Shown here in pieces: positions 17,902-24,947 of a DNA stretch of 64,000 nt. Position 1 is the stretch's first letter, and the number at the start of each line of letters is the position of its first letter. This DNA comes from Selenomonas sp. Its GTDB lineage: Bacteria > Bacillota > Negativicutes > Selenomonadales > Selenomonadaceae. A program made the position numbers and the translations under genes. The notes under the pieces are model-generated. The model was given only the letters and a program-made list of their open reading frames with translations. It ran no database searches and was not told where the DNA came from. The DNA lies in assembly GCA_022773585.1 (NCBI GenBank), contig JALEZZ010000009.1, positions 46,340 to 110,339 of the forward strand, read 5' to 3'.

Positions 17902-18306
17902 TTACTCCTTTTTCGTACCCGCTAGGGCCTTTCGTTTCATCACGTAGTTCCAGATGGTCACGATGGCGGTCGCGCCGAGTTTGGCGATCATGTAGTAGAT
18001 GCCGCAGAGGTCGACGAAGATGTACATGCAGACCTGGTTCAGAAACAATCCTGCGATGCTCGAACCGAAGAACAACGCCTTCTGCCGGCCCGTCTGCCCG
18101 CCCGCTGCACGAAAGACATACACAACGCAGAGCCAGTAGTTCACGAAGACCGACGCCGTAAACGACAGGCCTGACGACCAGAGGTAGGGAATGCCGGCAT
18201 ACTCCGTCAGGGCGTAGAGCAGGCCATAGTCGACGAGAAAGCACCCGCCGCCCACGAGGCAGAAGCGGAAGATTTCCCAGAACCGGGCGCTGCTCATCGC
18301 CTTCAT
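17902..18306 (-). CDS. GtrA family membrane protein
   Basis: 134 residues from ATG 18306. Four predicted membrane helices follow the GtrA pattern: FRFCLVGGGCFLVDYGLLYAL near the start, FTASVFVNYWLCVVYVF in the middle, LFLNQVCMYIFVD, and a final helix ending in NYVMKRKAL. GtrA proteins are thought to flip undecaprenyl-phosphate-linked sugars. Its ATG overlaps the stop of the SDR gene (ATGA), so the pair is translationally coupled. Confidence 0.88.
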   Translation of the reverse strand: MKAMSSARFWEIFRFCLVGGGCFLVDYGLLYALTEYAGIPYLWSSGLSFTASVFVNYWLCVVYVFRAAGGQTGRQKALFFGSSIAGLFLNQVCMYIFVDLCGIYYMIAKLGATAIVTIWNYVMKRKALAGTKKE

Positions 18307-19265
18307 ACGCCTGCCTCCCAATCCGCGATCATCTCCTGATACATCTCTTTGAGCCCCTGCGTCGGCGTCCAGCCGAGCGCGCGGAGCTTTGCCCCCGAGA
18401 GGCGCAGCCCCGTGTCCGCCGCATAGCCGAAATCCATGCCCTCCGGGATGTCGACGACGACCTTGCTGCGGCCGCCCGAGACCTCCCGCGCGACGAGATC
18501 CGCCATCTGGCGGATCGTCATCGTCGTTTCCTCATGTACCACATGATACACCTCGCCAGCCTTGCCGCGCAAGAGCAAAAGCTGGAGGGCGCGCACGACA
18601 TCGCTGATGGCGCAATAGTTCCCCATCGAACGCCCGGCCGTGTGCAGCACGATTGGTGCGCCCTGCATCGCCGCCCGCGCGAACTGCGCAAAGACACGCC
18701 CGTCATCTCGCGGCACGCCGCGCCCGAACGTCTGCGCGAGCCGCGCCACGCGCACGGGCACGCCGTACTCGGCAAAGAAATCAAAGCAGTACTGCTCTGC
18801 CATGCGCTTGCCCATCGGGTACGAGCTGCGCGCACGGTAGAGATCGACAACACCGAGCTCGTCCTCCGCTGCCAGGTGCCCGCTGCAGTCGAGCGCCCCG
18901 CAAGCCTCCATCGAGGAAACATAGACCATGGCCCGCACGCCGCGCTGCCGCGCAAAGTCCAAGACATTCCGCGTCGTCAGGACGATGCTGTCCGCCGTCT
19001 CCACGGGATGCGACACCATCACGCGCGACTGCGTCACCGCCGCGCAATGCACGACGTAATCCACCGGCCCTTGGACGCCATCCAGCGCCCCCGGCTGCGC
19101 GAGGTCGGGGATGACAACGAGCTCCGCCGCATCTGGCAGCACGCGCCGCGCTTTCGCTGCATCGCGCACGACCGCCACGACCTCTGCCCCCGGCACCGCC
19201 GAGAGAACATGCTGCACGAACTGCGAGCCCACATACCCGCTCGCACCTGTCACAAGATACCGCAT
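18303..19265 (-). CDS. NAD-dependent epimerase/dehydratase (extended SDR)
   Basis: 320 residues. The cofactor site TGASGYVGSQ is at 6-15. The catalytic residues appear as YVSSMEACG and SSYPMGKRMAEQYC (Y-x3-K). The later RLAQTFGRG and GNYCAISDVVRAL blocks are typical of nucleotide-sugar epimerases and 4-reductases. The specific sugar cannot be assigned. It lies between glf and GtrA, 13 bases after glf, so it probably supplies or modifies a sugar used with galactofuranose. Confidence 0.82.
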   Translation of the reverse strand: MRYLVTGASGYVGSQFVQHVLSAVPGAEVVAVVRDAAKARRVLPDAAELVVIPDLAQPGALDGVQGPVDYVVHCAAVTQSRVMVSHPVETADSIVLTTRNVLDFARQRGVRAMVYVSSMEACGALDCSGHLAAEDELGVVDLYRARSSYPMGKRMAEQYCFDFFAEYGVPVRVARLAQTFGRGVPRDDGRVFAQFARAAMQGAPIVLHTAGRSMGNYCAISDVVRALQLLLLRGKAGEVYHVVHEETTMTIRQMADLVAREVSGGRSKVVVDIPEGMDFGYAADTGLRLSGAKLRALGWTPTQGLKEMYQEMIADWEAGV

Positions 19266-19278
19266 CCTGCGCCGCCTT

Positions 19279-20424
19279 TCATCCGATCAGTTCCTGTGTC
19301 TTATCGAGCGCCCGCCGTACGGCATCGTCCATGTCATAGTAGCGATACTCCGCAAGCCGCCCGATGAGATGCAGATGCGGATACGCCTTCGCTGCTTCAT
19401 CATATTTTGCATAAGCCGCCTTCGCCTCGTCTGTAAAGATCGGATAATACGCCGTATTCTCACCGCGCACATATGCTTGCGGATACTCGCGCAGGATCGT
19501 CGTGACCTGGCTCTCGCATGGATGGATCTGGCGGAACTCCGTAATCCGCGTGAAATCATAATTGTTCGGATAATTCACCGTCGCCACGGATTGATAATGT
19601 GCAACTGGCATCGTCTGGAAATCCATGCGCACGCTGCGGTACGGCAGCTCGCCATGCGCAAAGCCGAAGAGCTCGTCCACCATGCCCGTATAGATGACCT
19701 CGCCATCGAACGGCTGGCCGAAGACCTCGAGCGTGCCGTCCGCGCCGAGCGTCAGCACCTCCGACGCCGACGTGTTCAGCATCAGCTTGATGTTTTCATG
19801 CGCGAGCATCCGCTCGAACATCTGCGCGTAGCCCTTGCTCGGCACGCCCTGGAAGCGGTCCTGGAAATAACGCTGGTCGCGGCCGATGTAGACCGGCACG
19901 CGCGCCGTCACAGCGCCGTCGATTTCCTCGGGTTTCTTGTCCCACTGCTTTTCCGTATAATGCAGGAAGATGTTCTCATAGATGAAATCCGCGAGCCGCC
20001 CGAGGTCCTCGTCGTCGATTTTCTTGAGCTCGAGAATCGGCACCTTCGTATCATAATCGAAATGCGCGAGCAGTTTCGCCTCCATCCGGTCGGCCATCGA
20101 CTGCGGGAAGACATCGTGCAGCGTGTCGAGCGAGAACGGCAGCGGCACCGCCTTGCCATGGATGACGGCGCGGACATGGTGCTGGTACGGGTCCCACTGC
20201 GTGAAGCGCGAGAGATATTTCCAGACCGCTTCGTCATCCGTATGGAAAAGATGCGGCCCATAGCGGTGCACGAGGATGCCGTTCTCGTCATGTTCGTCAT
20301 AGCAGTTGCCGCCGACCGTGCGCCGCCGCTCCACGACAAGCACCCGCCGCCCCGCCTGCGCCAGCCGCTCGGCCACGACAGCCCCGGACATGCCGGCGCC
20401 GATGATGAGGATATCAAAAAACAC
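19279..20424 (-). CDS. glf: UDP-galactopyranose mutase
   Basis: 381 residues, normal length. The FAD site IIGAGMSGAVVAERLA is at 6-21. The family signatures GPHLFHT, YTEKQWDKKP, RVPVYIGRDQRYFQ and the C-terminal GRLAEYRYYDMDDAV are all present, including the active-site arginines. It interconverts UDP-Galp and UDP-Galf, the donor for galactofuranose in polysaccharides. Start is GTG 20424 with AAGGAAA upstream. The gene heads its operon. Confidence 0.97.
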   Translation of the reverse strand: MFFDILIIGAGMSGAVVAERLAQAGRRVLVVERRRTVGGNCYDEHDENGILVHRYGPHLFHTDDEAVWKYLSRFTQWDPYQHHVRAVIHGKAVPLPFSLDTLHDVFPQSMADRMEAKLLAHFDYDTKVPILELKKIDDEDLGRLADFIYENIFLHYTEKQWDKKPEEIDGAVTARVPVYIGRDQRYFQDRFQGVPSKGYAQMFERMLAHENIKLMLNTSASEVLTLGADGTLEVFGQPFDGEVIYTGMVDELFGFAHGELPYRSVRMDFQTMPVAHYQSVATVNYPNNYDFTRITEFRQIHPCESQVTTILREYPQAYVRGENTAYYPIFTDEAKAAYAKYDEAAKAYPHLHLIGRLAEYRYYDMDDAVRRALDKTQELIG

Positions 20425-20457
20425 AGGATTTCCTTCTTTCCATTGTCAGATATTCTT

Positions 20458-20486
20458 ATTGTACGAAGAAACCCGCCGCATGGCAA
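20458..20486 (-). promoter_or_regulatory. Promoter of the glf operon
   Basis: TTGCCA (20481-20486), 17 bases, TACAAT (20458-20463), reading toward glf. Confidence 0.7.
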
Positions 20487-20513
20487 GAAATTCTTGTCTG
20501 CAAGCGGGCATCA

Positions 20514-20669
20514 TCAACCATCGAGTTCCTTTTTCACTGCCTCATAAATTCGCGCGCCATTCGTCTCGCCGGCAGCAGGCGGCGCGGGCTGTGCCGCAGG
20601 AGATTGCCGCAGGGCGGCGAGGAAGGTGGCGAGGGATTCGGGAGCAGTTTCGTGCTGAAGTGGTGGCAT
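20514..20669 (-). CDS. Small hypothetical protein, 51 residues
   Basis: ATG 20669 has AAAGGA seven bases upstream. The product begins MPPLQHETAPESLATFLAAL, has a proline-alanine linker and ends in YEAVKKELDG. It has no membrane segment or cysteine. No family recognised. A TATAAA lies upstream but no matching -35 was found. Confidence 0.5.
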   Translation of the reverse strand: MPPLQHETAPESLATFLAALRQSPAAQPAPPAAGETNGARIYEAVKKELDG

Positions 20670-20725
20670 GGGATATCCTTTCTTTGCTTGCGATTTATAA
20701 CAGAGCGAGATTTTCAAACGTCGCT

Positions 20726-20771
20726 ACCCTCTCAGTCAGCTTCGCTGACAGCTCCCCCAAAGGGGGAGCCA
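20726..20771. repeat. Dispersed palindromic repeat
   Basis: CTCAGTCAGCTTCGCTGACAG followed by GCTCCCCCAAAGGGGGAGCC, two adjacent hairpins related to the units around larE. It lies between the small protein and the end of the glycosyltransferase operon and may act as a terminator for the latter. Confidence 0.65.
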
Positions 20772-20822
20772 TAGAGCCATCAGCTTCGCCGACAGATTCC
20801 AAAAAAAAAAAGGGGTGAGCTA

Positions 20823-21917
20823 TCAGGTGAGCCAGACTTTCGGGACATGGAGGATGCGGAGGCGGTCCTTGCGGGCCATCATGTAGATGGAGAGCAGGAG
20901 CTCGCCAAGGTGGCCGCAGACGCGGGTGTGCGTATCGGGCGGGAAAAGCTCTGGCGCATGTGTTCGGACATGCGCGAGCACGGGAAACATCCAGGCGCAG
21001 TAGTCATCGAAAACGTCCGCGCGCGCGAGGAGCATGTTGTAGTTGTAGAGATACGGTCCCGCGAGGATTTCGCGGGCTTTGTCAGCCTCGCTGGGATGGA
21101 TGGCAGCGAGGGCCGCGTGCATGGCGGCGACAGCCTCCGGCGTGTTGTAGCGGCCATACTGCGTGGAAGTGTCTGGCCAGCAGACAAAGGGCAGCGGCAG
21201 CAGCACGTCAGCCTTGCCAGAGAGCAGCGCATCAACTTCTTCCGGCCGCGCCGCGAGGTAGCGGCGGTAGTGGGCGATGCCTTTGAAAGCATCATGGCAG
21301 TTCTTCCATGCCCAATAGGTGACGGTCAGCTCGTCACAATGCGGGTTTTCCTGCGAAATGGTTTCTCCCATGTCATCGCGCAGCTCCGTACCGATAGCTG
21401 GGCCGAGCGCCGCGCCCGCCTGCACGGTGTGGTAGATGGGGCTCTGCGGCAGCGCATGCACGAGCGGCGGGTCCGCCGCCGAACAGGCGACAAAAATGGC
21501 CATCCCTGCCGCAACCAGCGCTTTCGCATCGCCGGCCGCCTGACCTGCCTCTGCACCGTTCACCTCCAACGAAGGCAGGTCGAGTGAAGGAAAGCCTTTG
21601 CCGCGCAGATACGCCGCCATCTCACGGTACTCCATCGCAGCATCGAGCGGCGTGACATGGTGATAGCCATGCGCGCTGAGGATGGTGCGGATTTCGTCGT
21701 GAAGATACGGCGGCACGGCTAGGAGGAATTGCACTTCATCGTCGCTTTCCCGCAGATCTCCGATTTCCCGGACGGGCAGGCCATCGAGGACAGCAGGCGT
21801 CCTGCCGCGCTCCGTGACGACATAGCCAGAGACCTTGCAACCACGCGCACGAAGAGCGCAGGCCATGCCATGCGCGATGGACTGCGCTCCATAGAGGTAA
21901 AGCTTCCGCGTGGTCAT
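20823..21917 (-). CDS. DUF4422 glycosyltransferase with N-terminal Rossmann-like extension
   Basis: 364 residues. The C-terminal 230 residues are a DUF4422 domain, a putative glycosyltransferase family common in polysaccharide loci: GAALGPAIGTELRDDMGE, CDELTVTYWAWKN, AHYRRYL and YLYNYNMLLARADVFDDYC. The first 110 residues (KLYLYGAQSIAHGMACALRA onward) resemble a nucleotide- or sugar-binding Rossmann half, which the other two DUF4422 proteins in the window lack. It is the last gene of the type I secretion/glycosyltransferase operon and overlaps the previous gene by four bases (ATGA). Confidence 0.75.
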   Translation of the reverse strand: MTTRKLYLYGAQSIAHGMACALRARGCKVSGYVVTERGRTPAVLDGLPVREIGDLRESDDEVQFLLAVPPYLHDEIRTILSAHGYHHVTPLDAAMEYREMAAYLRGKGFPSLDLPSLEVNGAEAGQAAGDAKALVAAGMAIFVACSAADPPLVHALPQSPIYHTVQAGAALGPAIGTELRDDMGETISQENPHCDELTVTYWAWKNCHDAFKGIAHYRRYLAARPEEVDALLSGKADVLLPLPFVCWPDTSTQYGRYNTPEAVAAMHAALAAIHPSEADKAREILAGPYLYNYNMLLARADVFDDYCAWMFPVLAHVRTHAPELFPPDTHTRVCGHLGELLLSIYMMARKDRLRILHVPKVWLT

Positions 21918-23650
21918 AAGATCACCTGCTCGTTTTCCTGTGCGTCATAGAGTGCGCGATAAATGTAGTAATCGGCCGGCTCCGTGATTTTGAGATTGTT
22001 CTTCGTGCTGCGGACCATGTGCAGCGGCAGGCCATAGATGCTGCAGAGATGCGCGGAGTCGATGGACTTGCGGTGCTCGGACTGCGCATGGTCATAGACG
22101 CGCTTGATGTCGCCATAGTAGGCGTCCGCCCAGGTGATCGCGCGATGGAGGCCGGGCGTGTCGTCGTAGATGAACCAGCCCTGCGCGCGGGAATCAGCGA
22201 CGAACTGCTCATAGACCTTCGCGAGCTCGGGGCGCATGCTGCGAAGCGTCGGCAGCAGCAGCGGATGCGGCCGCCACCAGAGCACGAAGTCCCCCGCCGC
22301 GCGAAAATGCTCGAGCACCCATTGGAGCTTTGGCAGGAAATGAGCATCGTTCTGGAGCGCCGCAACGAGCGTGGTGTTGTAAAGCACGGCGCGCTTGCCC
22401 GTGAGGAGCTTCGCCCATGCCTCTGGCAGAGGATAATCCTCGCGCCGGTCCGTGCGGACCCTGTCGAACTTTGGCGAGCCGAGCGGCCAGAACTTGTCTG
22501 GTGGCGCGGGCTTCGCGGGATAGCAATTCTCGAACTTCACACGGTCGCTGTCATTCTCGACAATGACATGGTCGGCGACCTGGTAGCCAGGCGCCTCCAC
22601 GAGCTCGGGATACACCATGCCGCCCGTGACAAAATACGGCACGAGGACAAGCTTTTTCGTGATTGCCTTCAAGCGCGGCGTGTAGTAATGGGCATCGACG
22701 GTCGTGACCTTGTTCCAGTCGTCAAAGGGATTATGGATGAAGATGGCATCGGGATGGAGCGCCGCGAGATCAATCTCGCGCCAGTCGACGACGGGGACGC
22801 CCTCCGGCAGGCGGCCGCCCTCATACTGCCAGTCGCGCACCGTCCCGTCCGGATTCTTCTCGGCAAACGGAATCGGCACGACATAGGCGCGCGTCGAAGG
22901 GTCGGCCGCCGCTGCGCGCCAGATGCTCTCGAGACAGTCCCACATCGCGGCCTTGTAGGGGAGGAAGACGAGGGTGCGAGCGGGGGCGGGCGGAAGCGGG
23001 GAGAACGCAACACGATGGGAATCCTGTTTCCCATGTTTGGGCCGCAGCTTCGATGTCTTGCCCGCAAAAAAGACGAAATGCTCCGTGACTGGATAAATCG
23101 CGCCATGTGCAGCCGATGTCACTGCTGTCAGTACCGATTGCCGCGCCGTCAGACAGAAGACATGCCCGCCTAGCCGCAGAGCGGCGAGAGCATGCTCTGC
23201 GGCTGCCGCATCAAACGTACCGTCGTCAATCACGATGATGACATCATACCCTGCCACCAGAGCAGGCAGCGCAGCTACGGAATCACAGATGAGAGCCTCT
23301 GGCACGCTGTGTTCCCTTGCCGTCGGACGACCTGCTGCAAGAACCATGCGCCATTCACGCGCCTGCGCAGAAAACCGCATGCGCAAGAGCGATGCAAGAT
23401 GCGAAAAGAGCGAACGCCCGCCCGTCCCAACAAAGAGCACCTGCGGCACATGCTCAAAAGTCAGCGCCATCGTGCTGAGCAAGATAAGTGATTCCCCCAT
23501 AGCCTCAGCATCCGTGCCGAGCGCAGGAAGATGGCGGAGAATGGCTTCCGTGAGCTCTTTCGGCAATTTCGTCGCATCGAGCAGCGGCTTGCGCGTCACC
23601 CCCGACTGATAATAAAATTGCTGGCCATCAAAGCCGGCAGAAATCGCCAT
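21914..23650 (-). CDS. CDP-glycerol glycerophosphotransferase-like protein
   Basis: 578 residues. The N-terminal 200 residues have a Rossmann-like VLFVGTGGRSLFSHLASLLR and no clear family. The C-terminal part resembles polyol-phosphate transferases of the teichoic-acid type: VVDWREIDLAALHPDAIFIHN, PLGSPKFDRV, AVLYNTTL, WWRPHPLLLPTL and the late ADAYYGDIKRVYDHA block. A transferred glycerol- or other polyol-phosphate is therefore possible; the substrate is not shown. GGAGGTGATG precedes ATG 23650. It follows the GT9 gene by six bases. Confidence 0.65.
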   Translation of the reverse strand: MAISAGFDGQQFYYQSGVTRKPLLDATKLPKELTEAILRHLPALGTDAEAMGESLILLSTMALTFEHVPQVLFVGTGGRSLFSHLASLLRMRFSAQAREWRMVLAAGRPTAREHSVPEALICDSVAALPALVAGYDVIIVIDDGTFDAAAAEHALAALRLGGHVFCLTARQSVLTAVTSAAHGAIYPVTEHFVFFAGKTSKLRPKHGKQDSHRVAFSPLPPAPARTLVFLPYKAAMWDCLESIWRAAAADPSTRAYVVPIPFAEKNPDGTVRDWQYEGGRLPEGVPVVDWREIDLAALHPDAIFIHNPFDDWNKVTTVDAHYYTPRLKAITKKLVLVPYFVTGGMVYPELVEAPGYQVADHVIVENDSDRVKFENCYPAKPAPPDKFWPLGSPKFDRVRTDRREDYPLPEAWAKLLTGKRAVLYNTTLVAALQNDAHFLPKLQWVLEHFRAAGDFVLWWRPHPLLLPTLRSMRPELAKVYEQFVADSRAQGWFIYDDTPGLHRAITWADAYYGDIKRVYDHAQSEHRKSIDSAHLCSIYGLPLHMVRSTKNNLKITEPADYYIYRALYDAQENEQVIL

Positions 23651-23656
23651 CCTTCA

Positions 23657-24922
23657 TCACCTCCGCCTAAGCAGCTGGTTTGCTGCCGCTGCAATTTGCG
23701 CAGGCGGAATACCCTGAATGCAATGTGGCTTATAAAGGGAACGACAACCAGCGACCTCGTGGAATCCAGGCACCAGATGCTCGCAGCCTGGAGCGCCATG
23801 CGCCGGACGAACCTGAATAACACGCGCCTGCCACGGCGCGAAACGTGCTACCGAACTCAGCACCGTCACGGGCAAATCGAGCGGATGGCAGACCCACTCG
23901 ACGATGGGTCGCCTTGCCGCTGCCGCAATATGCGTGAGCCCCGTGTCACCGCCCATATAGAGCCGCGCCATCGCAACGAGTGCCGTCGACTGGCAGAGCG
24001 GCGTTTTTCCGACGAGGTCGAGCACTGAGACATGCGCTTTCTGGAGCACCTTGGCAATTTTCGCTCCCGCTGCTTCCTCACCCGGTCCGCCGAGAAGCAC
24101 GAACGGCATCCCGTACTGTACTTCCGTAAGTGCCTTCGCCAGCAGTTCAGGCGGATAAGTCTTGCGCCCCTCGCGCGTGCCGACAGCTACAGCGATATAG
24201 GGGCCGTGAACGTCTCCACTCTCCAGAAGCTGCTTTGCCGCATCGGCATCGCTCTTACGATACCAAATCTCCAAGTCATCGCGCTCCGAGCGGATGCCAA
24301 GTCCCGCTCGCAACAAGAAGAGCCCCTTATCGACTTCATGCACGACATGCAACGGTGTCAAGATAGGCCGCGTGAAAAGCATGTTCATGCCTTGATCCTG
24401 CTCGGCCTTTACCGGCGAACATTTCTCGCTGAAGCCAATGCGTTGCCGTGCCCCGCAAAAATACGCAAGCACGATCGCCCCCGTTTCATCGATATCCCAG
24501 CGCGGCACAAGACAGAGATCATAGTGCTGCTCCCAGAGATGCGCCTCGCAGAACGTGCGGTCCCAGTAAAAAAACTCGCGCATCGGGCGCCCGGGACGCG
24601 GCAGTTTCTCTGCGACAAACACATGGTTCACGTACGGGCAAAGCTCCATCAGCGGATATGGCCCTGACTTCACAACAAGATCGATCTGCGCCCGCGGATA
24701 TGCCCGTCGCAACTCGCGCAGCATCGGAATCATCAGCACGCAGTCCCCAATCTCGTCGAGGCGTACAATGAGGATGCGCTGCGGTTGTGCAGACACAGGT
24801 TCTCTGTACCCTTCTGCCGCGAATGCCGGCTCCATGTGGCCGAAGAGGTCCTCCATCGTGAGATGGTCTGTATCCTGGTATTGCTTTAGGACCGCGTCAA
24901 ATGCTTGTGCGATAAGCGACAT
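23657..24922 (-). CDS. GT9 family glycosyltransferase (heptosyltransferase-like)
   Basis: 421 residues. ATG 24922 is chosen because AAAGGAG lies nine bases upstream; ATG 24928 is possible. RILIVRLDEIGDCVLMIPML is the GT9 N-terminal nucleotide-fold segment, VAVGTREGRKTYPPELLAK opens the second domain, and YMGGDTGLTHIAAAARRPIV is the signature that binds the ADP-sugar. LPS heptosyltransferases and autotransporter protein heptosyltransferases share this fold. Three cysteines near the C-terminus (C-x12-C-x7-C, in HGAPGCEHLV and later) are unusual for LPS enzymes and could bind metal. Its place behind a type I exporter favours a protein substrate, which is inference. Confidence 0.78.
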   Translation of the reverse strand: MSLIAQAFDAVLKQYQDTDHLTMEDLFGHMEPAFAAEGYREPVSAQPQRILIVRLDEIGDCVLMIPMLRELRRAYPRAQIDLVVKSGPYPLMELCPYVNHVFVAEKLPRPGRPMREFFYWDRTFCEAHLWEQHYDLCLVPRWDIDETGAIVLAYFCGARQRIGFSEKCSPVKAEQDQGMNMLFTRPILTPLHVVHEVDKGLFLLRAGLGIRSERDDLEIWYRKSDADAAKQLLESGDVHGPYIAVAVGTREGRKTYPPELLAKALTEVQYGMPFVLLGGPGEEAAGAKIAKVLQKAHVSVLDLVGKTPLCQSTALVAMARLYMGGDTGLTHIAAAARRPIVEWVCHPLDLPVTVLSSVARFAPWQARVIQVRPAHGAPGCEHLVPGFHEVAGCRSLYKPHCIQGIPPAQIAAAANQLLRRR

Positions 24923-24947
24923 GCGCATTTTCTCCTTTCCTATGTCC

